16,816 bases of DNA from Lachnospiraceae bacterium (GCA_900770225.1 CAAGJU010000066.1:1-16816); one strand, 5' to 3'; positions 6,997-13,059 are shown, counted from the stretch's first letter. The notes: generated by a model not told the origin, from the letters alone. Numbers and translations: made by a program.

Positions 6997-7656
6997 TCAG
7001 AGATTCGCCGGCTTCTTCTCTTCGATACTCGTCTTGTATCCCTTCTCCTTCTGCGCGATCGCAGCTTTCAGGAGTTCTACCGTCCCGTCGATGCCGTATT
7101 TGGCGCTGTTGATACAGAGATCATAGCTGTCGGCATTGCCCCATTCCTTGCAGGTATAATAGTTGTAATAACTGGAACGGCTCTTGTCGTTCTTGCGGAT
7201 CCGGTCGCTCGCCTTATTGGCTGTCATCCCGTAAATATTGGCTATACGACGGACTCTCGCATCCATATCCGCGTGAATGAATACGCTGAGAAGGTTCGGA
7301 TTATCCTCGAGCGCGTAATCAGCACAGCGTCCGATAATCACGCAGGGTCCTTCCTTCGCAAGCTGCTTGATGCTGTCAAACTGCGCAAGGAAGACCTTCT
7401 GATTGAGCGGCATGTCATTCATGACATTGGAAGAATAACCGAAGGAATACGAGTCCATGACAAGAGAATACAGAAAACTGCTTGTCGGTTTTTCATCCTG
7501 ATTTTCAAAAATTTCCTTGCACAGCCCACTGTCCTTGGCTGCGCGCTCCAGAAGCTCCTTGTCATAATAGGGGATTCCGAGATCGTCCGCCAGGATCTTT
7601 CCAATCTGATGTCCGCCACTTCCAAATTCTCTTCCGATCGTAATAATAGTTTTCAT
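6997..7656 (-). CDS. cytidylate-kinase-like protein
   Basis: 219 residues from MKTIITIGREFGSGGHQIGK. The P-loop GREFGSGGHQIGK is at residues 8-20. CVIIGRCADYAL at 105-116, SVFIHAD at 124-130 and a basic lid RIRKNDKSRSSYYNYY at 152-167 are typical of the Cytidylate_kin2 (cytidylate kinase-like) family common in Clostridia. The family has the nucleoside monophosphate kinase fold, but the substrate of this branch is not settled. The start at 7656 is chosen over an upstream ATG (7689) because CCTCCTT on the plus strand (7665-7671) is an AAGGAGG eight bases before it and because homologs begin at MKxIITIGRE. It is a single-gene unit with its own extended -10 promoter and terminator-like hairpins downstream. 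Confidence 0.85.
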   Translation of the reverse strand: MKTIITIGREFGSGGHQIGKILADDLGIPYYDKELLERAAKDSGLCKEIFENQDEKPTSSFLYSLVMDSYSFGYSSNVMNDMPLNQKVFLAQFDSIKQLAKEGPCVIIGRCADYALEDNPNLLSVFIHADMDARVRRIANIYGMTANKASDRIRKNDKSRSSYYNYYTCKEWGNADSYDLCINSAKYGIDGTVELLKAAIAQKEKGYKTSIEEKKPANL

Positions 7657-7691
7657 AGCCACAACCTCCTTCTGGCCTTCTCTGTACACCC

Positions 7692-7700
7692 ATTATATCA
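7692..7700 (-). promoter_or_regulatory. extended -10 promoter of the kinase-like gene
   Basis: On the minus strand TGATATAAT gives a perfect TATAAT with the extended TG. No good -35 lies 17 bases upstream, which is usual for extended -10 promoters. The inferred transcript start is close to 7685, just ahead of the ribosome binding site. Confidence 0.6.
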
Positions 7701-7816
7701 TACAATTTGGAAAAATGCATATAAATTGTGCAAATATTAAAATTATTTTGTGAATTATTTTGAATTATGGTTTCTGAATACCATTTGCTGAAAGAACTCA
7801 TTTCTCTGACAATATG

Positions 7817-7842
7817 ATGATAACCGTGTCAAAAGTTATCAT
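7817..7842. repeat. 8-bp inverted repeat in the kinase/LysM gap
   Basis: ATGATAAC and GTTATCAT flank a 10-base centre. It lies about 120 bases upstream of the extended -10 promoter of the kinase-like gene. No regulator is assigned. Confidence 0.3.
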
Positions 7843-7871
7843 GCTTCCGACACACATCATAATATGACGCA

Positions 7872-7910
7872 GCCGACAGGAAATCATAACTAATTGATTT
7901 CACTGCCGGC
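7872..7910 (-). terminator. 15-bp imperfect hairpin after the LysM gene
   Basis: The arm GCCGACAGGAAATCA pairs with TGATTTCACTGCCGGC with one mismatch and one bulged base, around TAACTAAT. On the minus strand it lies about 90 bases after the LysM-protein stop. No T tract follows on either strand, so it is a weak terminator or an RNA 3' structure. It is the most conspicuous element in the 344-base gap 7657-8000, which holds no gene. Confidence 0.35.
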
Positions 7911-8000
7911 CTACCTGTATGATGAGATGAAAATGGTGATATATAAATACAGGACCTGGGGATGTCGCTGCATTTATCAAAAGTATTCGGTCAAAGATTT

Positions 8001-8510
8001 TCACTCCTTATATTCGGTTGAAAAATAAGGGACGACAATCTTCTGTCCTGCTTCAATATGGGTGCCGTTCAGATGATTGATGGATGCCATTTCATCGATC
8101 AGTTCATTGCAGTCCTGATATCCCGGCGACATGTGATCTTCGGCAATCGTCCAGAGACTGTCACCCTGATCCGCCTCAACCACTGTATAGTATTTGTACA
8201 TCTGCCGGTCTACGGCCGATACTGACTTCGACGAAATAAAGAGGAAGAAAACCACTGCAGCGAATGTGATCAGCAGCAGGATTCGGACGGTTCCCACTTT
8301 TTCAGCATGATGTGCTGCTGTCTTTCTGTATCCTTTATCAACTGACTGAGCTGTTTTGCTATGCGCAGCTGTCTTCCTGTATCCGTTTTCGGCTGACTGA
8401 GCTGTTCTGCGGGTTGTATATGCCTGATTACAGGTAAAAGCCATCCCAATTTGATGTTCAGAAGTCATCCTGTTTTGATAATCTGCAAAATCAATAATAG
8501 CTGCGCTCAT
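8001..8510 (-). CDS. YneA-like membrane LysM protein, probable SOS cell-division suppressor
   Basis: 169 residues starting MSAAIIDFADYQNR. The start at 8510 is chosen because GAGGAG lies eight bases before it, while the upstream ATG frame runs back through the LexA operators. A cytoplasmic N-terminal part contains two 17-residue tandem repeats (TAQSAENGYRKTAAHSK at 36-52, TAQSVDKGYRKTAAHHA at 53-69). One membrane segment spans about 74-93, and an external LysM domain about 106-160 (YYTVVEADQGDSLWTIAE ... AGQKIVVP). Membrane anchor plus LysM, divergent from lexA behind LexA boxes, is the layout of B. subtilis yneA, whose product delays septation during SOS. Typical YneA is about 100 residues with almost no cytoplasmic part, so the 70-residue N-terminus is extra. 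The DNA repeat has a 51-bp period (plus strand about 8316 and 8367). Function is inferred from context and domains. Confidence 0.75.
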   Translation of the reverse strand: MSAAIIDFADYQNRMTSEHQIGMAFTCNQAYTTRRTAQSAENGYRKTAAHSKTAQSVDKGYRKTAAHHAEKVGTVRILLLITFAAVVFFLFISSKSVSAVDRQMYKYYTVVEADQGDSLWTIAEDHMSPGYQDCNELIDEMASINHLNGTHIEAGQKIVVPYFSTEYKE

Positions 8511-8580
8511 GATCAGGTCTCCTCTTCCCATTCTGATATGAAGGAACGAATCCGTATTGTATCCGTCTCCAGAAATATAA

Positions 8581-8618
8581 GAATGTATGTTCTGAATGCA
8601 TGTTCCGAACATTTGTTT
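8581..8618. promoter_or_regulatory. three tandem LexA boxes, LysM-gene side
   Basis: Gram-positive LexA boxes follow CGAACATATGTTCG. Three related 13-mers abut at 8581 (GAATGTATGTTCT), 8594 (GAATGCATGTTCC) and 8607 (GAACATTTGTTTT), exactly 13 bases apart. They lie just downstream of the -10 of the LysM gene promoter, so bound LexA would block it. None is a perfect consensus. Confidence 0.7.
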
Positions 8619-8629
8619 TTATAATCGTG

Positions 8630-8658
8630 ATTATACCCGCAGTGATCGAACATGTCAA
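8630..8658 (-). promoter_or_regulatory. consensus sigma-A promoter of the LysM gene
   Basis: On the minus strand TTGACA (plus 8653-8658) and TATAAT (plus 8630-8635) are separated by 17 bases, a perfect match to the consensus. A LexA-like CGAACATGTCAA (8647-8658) overlaps the -35, and the LexA cluster at 8581-8618 lies across the start of transcription. A perfect promoter under tight repression fits an SOS-induced gene. Confidence 0.85.
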
Positions 8659-8667
8659 TAAATAAAT

Positions 8668-8694
8668 CGAAAATATGTTCGGAATGAATGTTCG
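8668..8694. promoter_or_regulatory. two tandem LexA boxes, lexA side
   Basis: CGAAAATATGTTCG (8668-8681) differs from the consensus at one of 14 positions. GGAATGAATGTTCG (8681-8694) overlaps it by one base at the same 13-base step. The pair ends eight bases before the -35 of the lexA promoter, suiting autoregulation of lexA. Confidence 0.8.
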
Positions 8695-8702
8695 TAATCC
8701 GG

Positions 8703-8731
8703 TTGTTTTTTACTTATGCCTATGATAAAAT
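8703..8731 (+). promoter_or_regulatory. lexA: distal promoter of lexA
   Basis: TTGTTT (8703-8708), a 17-base spacer and TAAAAT (8726-8731) with an extended TGA. It lies directly beside the LexA boxes. Transcripts from here would carry a leader of about 138 bases. Confidence 0.6.
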
Positions 8732-8776
8732 GATCATAATCTACGTGCATTCAGCTCATTTTTCAGACGACAGACC

Positions 8777-8826
8777 AACCTGTCGGATATATCCTGAATG
8801 ACGGATGTGGATATAAGATACAGGTT
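8777..8826 (+). promoter_or_regulatory. leader hairpin upstream of lexA
   Basis: AACCTGT (8777-8783) pairs with ACAGGTT (8820-8826), and inside it ATATCC (8789-8794) pairs with GGATAT (8809-8814). The stem would form only in transcripts from the distal promoter. It covers the -35 region of the proximal promoter candidate. Confidence 0.4.
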
Positions 8827-8836
8827 TACATATAAT
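8808..8836 (+). promoter_or_regulatory. lexA: possible proximal promoter of lexA
   Basis: TATAAT (8831-8836) is perfect and lies 17 bases after a weak -35, TGGATA (8808-8813). It has no LexA box across it, so it could give basal expression with a short leader of about 33 bases. Confidence 0.4.
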
Positions 8837-8875
8837 GATTAGCAGTTAAAATACGGGGTTCGGAGGAAATATATT

Positions 8876-9625
8876 ATGTCATCAGCTCCTTCATCAGAGC
8901 AAAAGCAGCGACCGATCAGCAAAAAGCAGAAGGAAATTCTTGATTATCTGAAAGAACAGATTCTTGAAAAGGGATATCCGCCGTCAGTCAGAGAAATCGG
9001 CGAAGCGGTACATCTGAAATCGACGTCTTCCGTGCACGCTCACCTGGAAGCACTGGAGAAAAACGGATATATCAGAAAGGATCCGTCAAAGCCGAGAGCC
9101 ATCGAAATCCTTGACGAGGAGTTCCGAAGCAGAAGGTTCAGTGAAACTGCTTCAGAGATGCCCTCTGCTCCTTCTGCGATGCCATCCATGCCCTCTTCTG
9201 CTCCTCTTGGCCAGAAGAACGGGAACAGCCTTGCGGCGGAATTTCAGGAGGTGCCGGTGATCGGCAATGTGGCTGCAGGCCAGCCGCTCCTTGCTGTAGA
9301 GCATGTGGAGTCATATATTCCGATTCCGGTCAGCAAGCTGCCCAATGCGCAGACGTTTCTTCTGCGGGTGCGCGGCGAGAGTATGATCAATGCCGGTATT
9401 TTTGACGGGGACCTGGTACTCGTACGGCAGACGAAAACCGCCTACAACGGGGACATGGTCGTCGCTCTGATCGACGATTCGGCTACGGTGAAGACGTTCT
9501 ACCGCGAGAAGGATTACATCCGTCTGCAGCCGGAGAATGACAGCATGGATCCGATCATTGTCCATCCGGATCAGTATTTTGAGATTCTCGGTCAGGTGAT
9601 CGGTGTCCTCAGATTTTTCCTCTGA
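8876..9625 (+). CDS. lexA: LexA repressor, SOS regulator
   Basis: 249 residues. Residues 12-75 are the winged helix DNA-binding domain (ISKKQKEILDYL ... GYPPSVREIGEAVHLKSTSS). The C-terminal half is the self-cleaving peptidase: cleavage bond A134-G135 in GNVAAGQP, nucleophile S169 (RGESM) and base K206 (SATVK). RecA filaments trigger self-cleavage and release the SOS genes. Usual LexA is about 200-210 residues; here the linker (about 85-122) is lengthened by a low-complexity Met/Pro/Ser/Ala tract. GGAGG at 8862-8866 sets the start. The gene is divergent from the LysM-protein gene with LexA boxes between them, so it probably represses itself and its neighbour. A terminator follows. Confidence 0.97.
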   Translation: MSSAPSSEQKQRPISKKQKEILDYLKEQILEKGYPPSVREIGEAVHLKSTSSVHAHLEALEKNGYIRKDPSKPRAIEILDEEFRSRRFSETASEMPSAPSAMPSMPSSAPLGQKNGNSLAAEFQEVPVIGNVAAGQPLLAVEHVESYIPIPVSKLPNAQTFLLRVRGESMINAGIFDGDLVLVRQTKTAYNGDMVVALIDDSATVKTFYREKDYIRLQPENDSMDPIIVHPDQYFEILGQVIGVLRFFL

Positions 9626-9632
9626 TTGTTTG

Positions 9633-9671
9633 ACTGCCTGCACTTCTGCTGCAAAGCAATGCAGTTTTTTA
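9633..9671 (+). terminator. terminator of lexA
   Basis: ACTGC (9633-9637) pairs with GCAGT (9661-9665), with additional TGC/GCA pairing inside. The right arm runs into six T residues. It starts eight bases after the lexA stop. Confidence 0.6.
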
Positions 9672-9683
9672 TTTCTGTTCACG

Positions 9684-9719
9684 AAAAGCCGCAGCTTCTG
9701 CTGAATGAGAAGCTGCGGC
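9684..9719 (-). terminator. 12-bp perfect hairpin, terminator of the rsfS unit
   Basis: GCCGCAGCTTCT (9688-9699) and AGAAGCTGCGGC (9708-9719) form a perfect GC-rich stem with an 8-base loop. On the minus strand it is followed by TTTTCGTG. It lies between the convergent lexA and rsfS genes and could also back up lexA termination. Confidence 0.8.
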
Positions 9720-9750
9720 ACTATTATTATTTGCCTGATGTATCATGTCG

Positions 9751-9834
9751 TCATCCGACGGCAGCTTTTGAACACGCGTAATACTTATTGAAAGTCGTAT
9801 CCACCTGTATCGCTGCTGTTATATCAGGAATCAT
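9751..9834 (-). CDS. possible 27-residue peptide overlapping the rsfS stop
   Basis: The rsfS stop and an ATG share one base (TAATG), giving a 27-codon frame (MIPDITAAIQVDTTFNKYYA, then CSKAAVG) that ends before the hairpin terminator. The stop-start overlap is the usual signature of translational coupling, and the peptide stays within the transcript. No family is recognised and there is no separate ribosome binding site beyond GCAGAATTCC, so it may be chance. Confidence 0.3.
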   Translation of the reverse strand: MIPDITAAIQVDTTFNKYYACSKAAVG

Positions 9835-10193
9835 TAGGAATTCTGCAGGGATTTGGGATCGATGTTTTTCCCATCGCGCCAGATGCGCTCCAGATCATAG
9901 AAACTGCGGCTCTCCCTGTCGAAGAGATGGAACACGACGTCGCCGTAGTCCATGAGGATCCAGCGTGCGGCAGCATAGCCTTCGATGCTTCTGGCGTGGA
10001 TCTTTTCTTTTCCAAGCGTTTCCTCAACGGCATCAGCCATTGCCTGCACCTGATTCCGGTTGGTACCGCTGGCAATGACGAAACAGTCAGCGATAGACGA
10101 TATTTCGGCAATATTGATGATTTTCACATCTTCCGCTTTTTTGCTTTCCAGTGCCTGTACGGCTGCCGCCATCATTTTTTCTGTTTCTGACAT
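9834..10193 (-). CDS. rsfS: ribosome silencing factor RsfS
   Basis: 119 residues with the whole RsfS/DUF143 domain: KKAEDVKIINIAEISSIADC, then FVIASGTNRNQVQAMAD, and the signature DYGDVVFHLFDRESRSFYDLE. RsfS binds protein L14 on the large subunit and prevents joining with the small subunit, lowering translation in starvation. The start follows GGGAGGA, six bases upstream. It is the last main gene of the yhbY-nadD-yqeK-rsfS run, the usual Firmicute order, though here 148 bases separate it from yqeK. A 12-bp terminator hairpin lies beyond its end. Confidence 0.95.
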   Translation of the reverse strand: MSETEKMMAAAVQALESKKAEDVKIINIAEISSIADCFVIASGTNRNQVQAMADAVEETLGKEKIHARSIEGYAAARWILMDYGDVVFHLFDRESRSFYDLERIWRDGKNIDPKSLQNS

Positions 10194-10249
10194 GCATATC
10201 CTCCCTGTGTGAAAGTAACATTGAATTTCAGATGTTTATTTATCCGTAC

Positions 10250-10283
10250 TGACTGCCGGAATCGCGAAGCGATGAAGCAGTCA
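10250..10283. repeat. nested hairpin between yqeK and rsfS
   Basis: TGACTGC (10250-10256) pairs with GCAGTCA (10277-10283), and inside it ATCGC-GAA-GCGAT forms a second stem. A further small stem TGCGC-TCACG-GCGCA follows near 10309-10323. Both lie in the transcribed spacer between yqeK and rsfS. They may be RNA processing or stability elements or a dispersed palindromic repeat. Confidence 0.45.
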
Positions 10284-10341
10284 GGTCTGATACATGCAGC
10301 ATGCGCTCACGGCGCACATGTCAGTTTCTGATTTGCCTGAA

Positions 10342-10950
10342 TCACAGATTCCCGGCCTGCTGTCTTCTGTCATGAAGATCCTGGTAATAAGTAAAAGCAC
10401 GCAGCGTCGTCTGATCCATGGATTTTGGATTTTCATCCAGATAGGCGACGGTATCATGAAGGATCATATACATGCACTCGTCGATATCATGGAAAGCCTC
10501 TGCACGGATCTCTTTGAGATTCGGCTGTTTATCCCGGTTCGGTTCAATGTAGTCGGATATAAATACGATCTTCTCCAGCATGGTCATCTCCGGCTTTCCC
10601 GTTGTATGCCAGGTGATTGCTGACAGAACCTCCGGATCCTTCACACCATAGTCATTCTGGGCTACATAGGCACCGAGCTTTGCGTGCAGAAGTACCGGGT
10701 GATCCAGTTCGAACTGTGTTACCGGCACTTTTTTCTTCTGGCACATGGCGATCTTGTCGGAATTCGGTATGCACTTGGCACAATCATGAAGAAGTCCGGC
10801 CAGTCGCGCCTGCTTCAGATCAACATCATAAACCATGGCGAGTGCACAGGCTGTGTAGGTAACGCCCATCGTGTGGCGATATCTGCTTGTCGTCAGTGCC
10901 TGCCGGAGTTTATCCTCGATCGCATCCCACTCAGATTTGTTTTTACCCAT
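10342..10950 (-). CDS. yqeK: YqeK, HD-domain diadenosine tetraphosphate hydrolase
   Basis: 202 residues from MGKNKSEWDAIE. HD-domain metal ligands are visible: H26 (RYRHTMGV), H55-D56 (LLHDCAK), H84 and H89 (ELDHPVLLHAKLG), H115 (TWHTTGKP) and D133 (ISDYIEP). YqeK enzymes are the Gram-positive symmetrical Ap4A hydrolases, splitting Ap4A to two ADP and limiting this stress nucleotide (family knowledge). The start at 10950 is preferred over ATGs at 10962 and 10977 because GGAG lies six bases before it, while the ATG at 10962 abuts its only candidate site and the one at 10977 has none. It follows nadD on the same strand and is the customary partner of nadD in Firmicutes. Confidence 0.92.
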   Translation of the reverse strand: MGKNKSEWDAIEDKLRQALTTSRYRHTMGVTYTACALAMVYDVDLKQARLAGLLHDCAKCIPNSDKIAMCQKKKVPVTQFELDHPVLLHAKLGAYVAQNDYGVKDPEVLSAITWHTTGKPEMTMLEKIVFISDYIEPNRDKQPNLKEIRAEAFHDIDECMYMILHDTVAYLDENPKSMDQTTLRAFTYYQDLHDRRQQAGNL

Positions 10951-11010
10951 GTAAATCTCCATCTCCTCACACAGCATCTGTATTATGAAATATTGTGAAA
11001 ATCCGTTACG

Positions 11011-11652
11011 TTACGCCTGATAAATTCCATTGTCAAGAATATACTGCCGCACAGCTTCCGGCAGATAGTACCGCACGGATTCCCCATTGCCGATCATTTC
11101 ACGCAGATTTTTTGAAGAAATGTCCAGATTCGGCGTATCCAGGCGCAGAAAATCTCCATGATACTGCTCCCGCCGGCTGTTCAGCAGGCTGTTGAGGACA
11201 TCCGGGTCCATTTCATTTCTGGTGGCAACGACGATATGCGCCGCTCCGGCAATCCTCTGCGGCTCTTTCCACGTATCAAAATCGACAAGGGAATCTGCCC
11301 CCATAATGAAAAAATAATCGTTATCCGGATGTTCTTTATGCAGTCTTTCCAGTGTGCGGTAACTGTAGCTGTAGCCGTCGCTGTTCATCTCGATCATTGA
11401 CAGCTGAAAATGCGGATTTCCGGCAATGGCAAGGCGGACCATCTCCGTTCGCTGTTCATCTGTCGCACGGCCGGCGCGATGCCGCTTATGCGGCGGATTT
11501 CCCGCCGGCATAAAAAATACCGTGTCCAGATGGAACTGCTGGCAGGCCCGTTCTCCGAGGATCAGATGTCCCATGTGAATGGGATCAAACGTTCCGCCCA
11601 TAATTCCGATACGCATTTTTTTCGACTGCTGATCTGCCAAGAGTTTCTCCAT
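11011..11652 (-). CDS. nadD: nicotinate-nucleotide adenylyltransferase NadD
   Basis: 213 residues. The nucleotidyltransferase motif GGTFDPIHMGH is at residues 19-29 and the ISSKNLR motif at 178-184, both diagnostic. The enzyme joins nicotinate mononucleotide and ATP to deamido-NAD, a committed step of NAD synthesis. The start is uncertain: the ATG at 11652 has only a weak upstream AGGTCG; a TTG at 11640 follows GGAG by six bases; the ATG at 11616 (MRIGIMGG) fits the family start but has no ribosome binding site. A 33-bp tandem duplication covers the start region. Order yhbY-nadD-yqeK is conserved in Firmicutes. Confidence 0.95.
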   Translation of the reverse strand: MEKLLADQQSKKMRIGIMGGTFDPIHMGHLILGERACQQFHLDTVFFMPAGNPPHKRHRAGRATDEQRTEMVRLAIAGNPHFQLSMIEMNSDGYSYSYRTLERLHKEHPDNDYFFIMGADSLVDFDTWKEPQRIAGAAHIVVATRNEMDPDVLNSLLNSRREQYHGDFLRLDTPNLDISSKNLREMIGNGESVRYYLPEAVRQYILDNGIYQA

Positions 11653-11710
11653 AATTCTGACGACCTGATCTCAGGAGTTCTCCATTATTCTGACGATGTG
11701 ACCTCAGAAT
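11645..11710. repeat. 33-bp tandem duplication at the nadD start
   Basis: Units 11645-11677 and 11678-11710 agree at 27 of 33 positions; a third, weaker unit begins at 11711. The first unit contains the nadD ATG at 11652, and the second contains the matching ATG at 11685. That upstream ATG opens a 4-codon frame (MENS, stop). An 11-residue frame starting at 11720 (MMRNSEVTSSE) ends with TAA sharing one base with it. The whole yhbY-nadD spacer is built from these units. Confidence 0.75.
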
Positions 11711-11760
11711 TTCTCATCATGTTGACAATCTTACTCCGAAAGTTTTCTGCCATCCTGCCC

Positions 11761-12069
11761 TCAGGCTTTGTTCTTTGGAAGGATAATCTTCCTGTCATCT
11801 CCCATGCCCTCTTTGTAGAGGACGATCTTTTTTCCGATGATCTCCACGACCTGGGATTTTGTTCTCTCTGCCAGCGTCATGGCCAGTTCACGCGGTTCTT
11901 CTGTACAGTTCTGCAGAATGCCGATCTTCACCAGTTCACGCGCTGCGAGAGCCTCGCTCACGTTCTGGGTCAGCTCAGGTGTAATCCCACCCTTGCCGAT
12001 ATGAAGAATGGTGTCTTCGGTCATAGCAAGGCTTCTCAGGAACGCTCTCTGTTTACTCGTCATTGACAT
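11761..12069 (-). CDS. yhbY: YhbY-type ribosome assembly RNA-binding protein
   Basis: 102 residues forming a single CRM (CRS1-YhbY) domain: MTSKQRAFLRSLA, then the conserved HIGKGGITPELTQNVSEAL with the GxGG RNA-binding loop, and ELVKIGILQNC. YhbY proteins associate with pre-50S particles, and the gene is next to nadD and obgE in many Firmicutes. AAGGA lies eight bases before the ATG at 12069. It lies just downstream of a hairpin with a T tract, so its expression may be attenuated. Confidence 0.92.
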   Translation of the reverse strand: MSMTSKQRAFLRSLAMTEDTILHIGKGGITPELTQNVSEALAARELVKIGILQNCTEEPRELAMTLAERTKSQVVEIIGKKIVLYKEGMGDDRKIILPKNKA

Positions 12070-12111
12070 AATTTATTCCTTTACTTTAAGTGGAGGACGC
12101 ACGTCTGCCCT

Positions 12112-12156
12112 AAAAAATGAGACAGGCACTAAGCGTCGTATTCAGCTGACTCATTT
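12112..12156 (-). terminator. terminator or attenuator before yhbY
   Basis: On the minus strand AAATGAGTCAG pairs with CTGTCTCATTT (one mismatch, 20-base loop), followed by six T residues counting the stem end. It lies only about 43 bases before the yhbY start, with no room for a full promoter between them. It either ends the upstream gene with read-through or attenuates yhbY. Confidence 0.6.
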
Positions 12157-12195
12157 ATTCCATGCGATGCTGCAGACCAACAGCTGTCTGCCACT

Positions 12196-12223
12196 ACTGT
12201 ACACAGAATATTCCGATTGACAA
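12196..12223 (-). promoter_or_regulatory. weak promoter candidate for the yhbY unit
   Basis: On the minus strand TTGTCA (plus 12218-12223) and TACAGT (plus 12196-12201) are 16 bases apart. The predicted leader of about 120 bases would contain a GCAGAC...GTCTGC stem (12170-12189) and the terminator hairpin at 12112-12156, an arrangement seen in attenuated leaders. Confidence 0.3.
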
Positions 12224-12263
12224 CTTTTGAACAGAAACTTCCGCGCATGCAATGAGTTCCTCG

Positions 12264-12890
12264 TCAGATCACGCGTGGATAATCCCATGCGCCGACGCCC
12301 TTCAGATCGTCGAAGCGAATGCGGGAAGCGTCTCTGCATTCACGGAAGGCAAGCTCCTCGTAATCTTCCTCTTCATCCGTATGAAAGGAGACGTACTTCT
12401 CCATGCGGATCGGACTCTCCTCGAACGCCGTGATATGATAGGTGCGGAGAATCTGATCCCGTGTTTCATTTACACGGATGGAAAAAGAGGTGATCTGAGA
12501 TGTCTCGCAGAGCACACCCAGATGACCGCTCTCCGTATTACGGAGAAGAAGACCGCAGGAATTATCCTCGCGATCCAGATATTTTTCCACCTTCCAAGGG
12601 CTGCCCTCTTCCGGCAGATCGATCCGGCTTTCCGCGTCAAAGTCACAGTCAGCGAAAGGCTCGACCGTCTGACGGTAAACAAACAGATGCGGATTGCGGG
12701 GCGCGCCGAACCATTCTCTCTTTACGGTGAAACGCACGTCATCCCAGGTGAATTCCGTCTCCGTGTGCCATATGCCATAGGGAGCGGATTTCTGAGGCTC
12801 ACTGAAGTGTTCGTCTGTATCTTTGTGGGAACCGAAGGTCATGCGGATACCGCGCACCTCCGGCAGTGTATTCCATATCTTATCATCCAT
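12264..12890 (-). CDS. stand-alone N-terminal domain resembling glycoside hydrolase family 65
   Basis: 208 residues, rich in beta-strand-like segments. Stretches such as ETEFTWDDVRFTVKREWF, WKVEKYLDREDN and RTYHITAFEESPIRMEKYVS, and the end (AFRECRDASRIRFDDLKGVG), resemble the beta-sandwich and linker of GH65 disaccharide phosphorylases and hydrolases. Full GH65 proteins are about 750 residues with an alpha/alpha barrel catalytic domain; that part is missing and its first motifs are not visible in the next ~190 bases. So it is a gene remnant or a domain used alone. A promoter (TTGATA-17-TTATAT) precedes it and a terminator-like hairpin follows, so it may still be expressed. The ribosome binding site, AGGA nine bases before ATG, is weak. 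It interrupts the obgE-yhbY order. The family call rests on visual likeness only. Confidence 0.55.
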   Translation of the reverse strand: MDDKIWNTLPEVRGIRMTFGSHKDTDEHFSEPQKSAPYGIWHTETEFTWDDVRFTVKREWFGAPRNPHLFVYRQTVEPFADCDFDAESRIDLPEEGSPWKVEKYLDREDNSCGLLLRNTESGHLGVLCETSQITSFSIRVNETRDQILRTYHITAFEESPIRMEKYVSFHTDEEEDYEELAFRECRDASRIRFDDLKGVGAWDYPRVI

Positions 12891-12938
12891 ATTTTATTAT
12901 CCTGAAGTTAATATAGATCTGTACAGCACTGTAGTAAT

Positions 12939-12967
12939 ATATAATGCCAGTTTGCTCAGGGTATCAA
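12939..12967 (-). promoter_or_regulatory. promoter of the GH65-like gene
   Basis: On the minus strand TTGATA (plus 12962-12967) and TTATAT (plus 12939-12944) with a 17-base spacer. The start of transcription would be about 40 bases before the ATG. Confidence 0.5.
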
Positions 12968-12974
12968 AATTTAC

Positions 12975-13021
12975 GCCTGCAGTGCCTGGAAAAATATATC
13001 TGCAGCGCAGCAGCTGCAGGC
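12975..13021 (-). terminator. probable terminator of obgE
   Basis: GCCTGCAG and CTGCAGGC form an 8-bp perfect stem; on the minus strand the hairpin is followed by GTAAATTTT. It lies 39 bases after the obgE stop. The loop is long and carries a third CTGCAG, allowing alternative pairings. Confidence 0.45.
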
Positions 13022-13059
13022 CAGCCTGATGTCCTGAGCACATGAATAAAGATTATGGT

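Noticed and set aside
11410..12066. 218-codon plus-strand open frame over nadD and yhbY
   Set aside because: Both minus-strand genes are unmistakable; the plus frame crosses the intergenic repeats and has no recognisable features.
12252..12905. 217-codon plus-strand open frame opposite the GH65-like gene
   Set aside because: The minus strand has a promoter, a start and a family-like sequence, while the plus frame lacks a ribosome binding site. Confidence is lower here because the minus-strand gene itself is only moderately certain.
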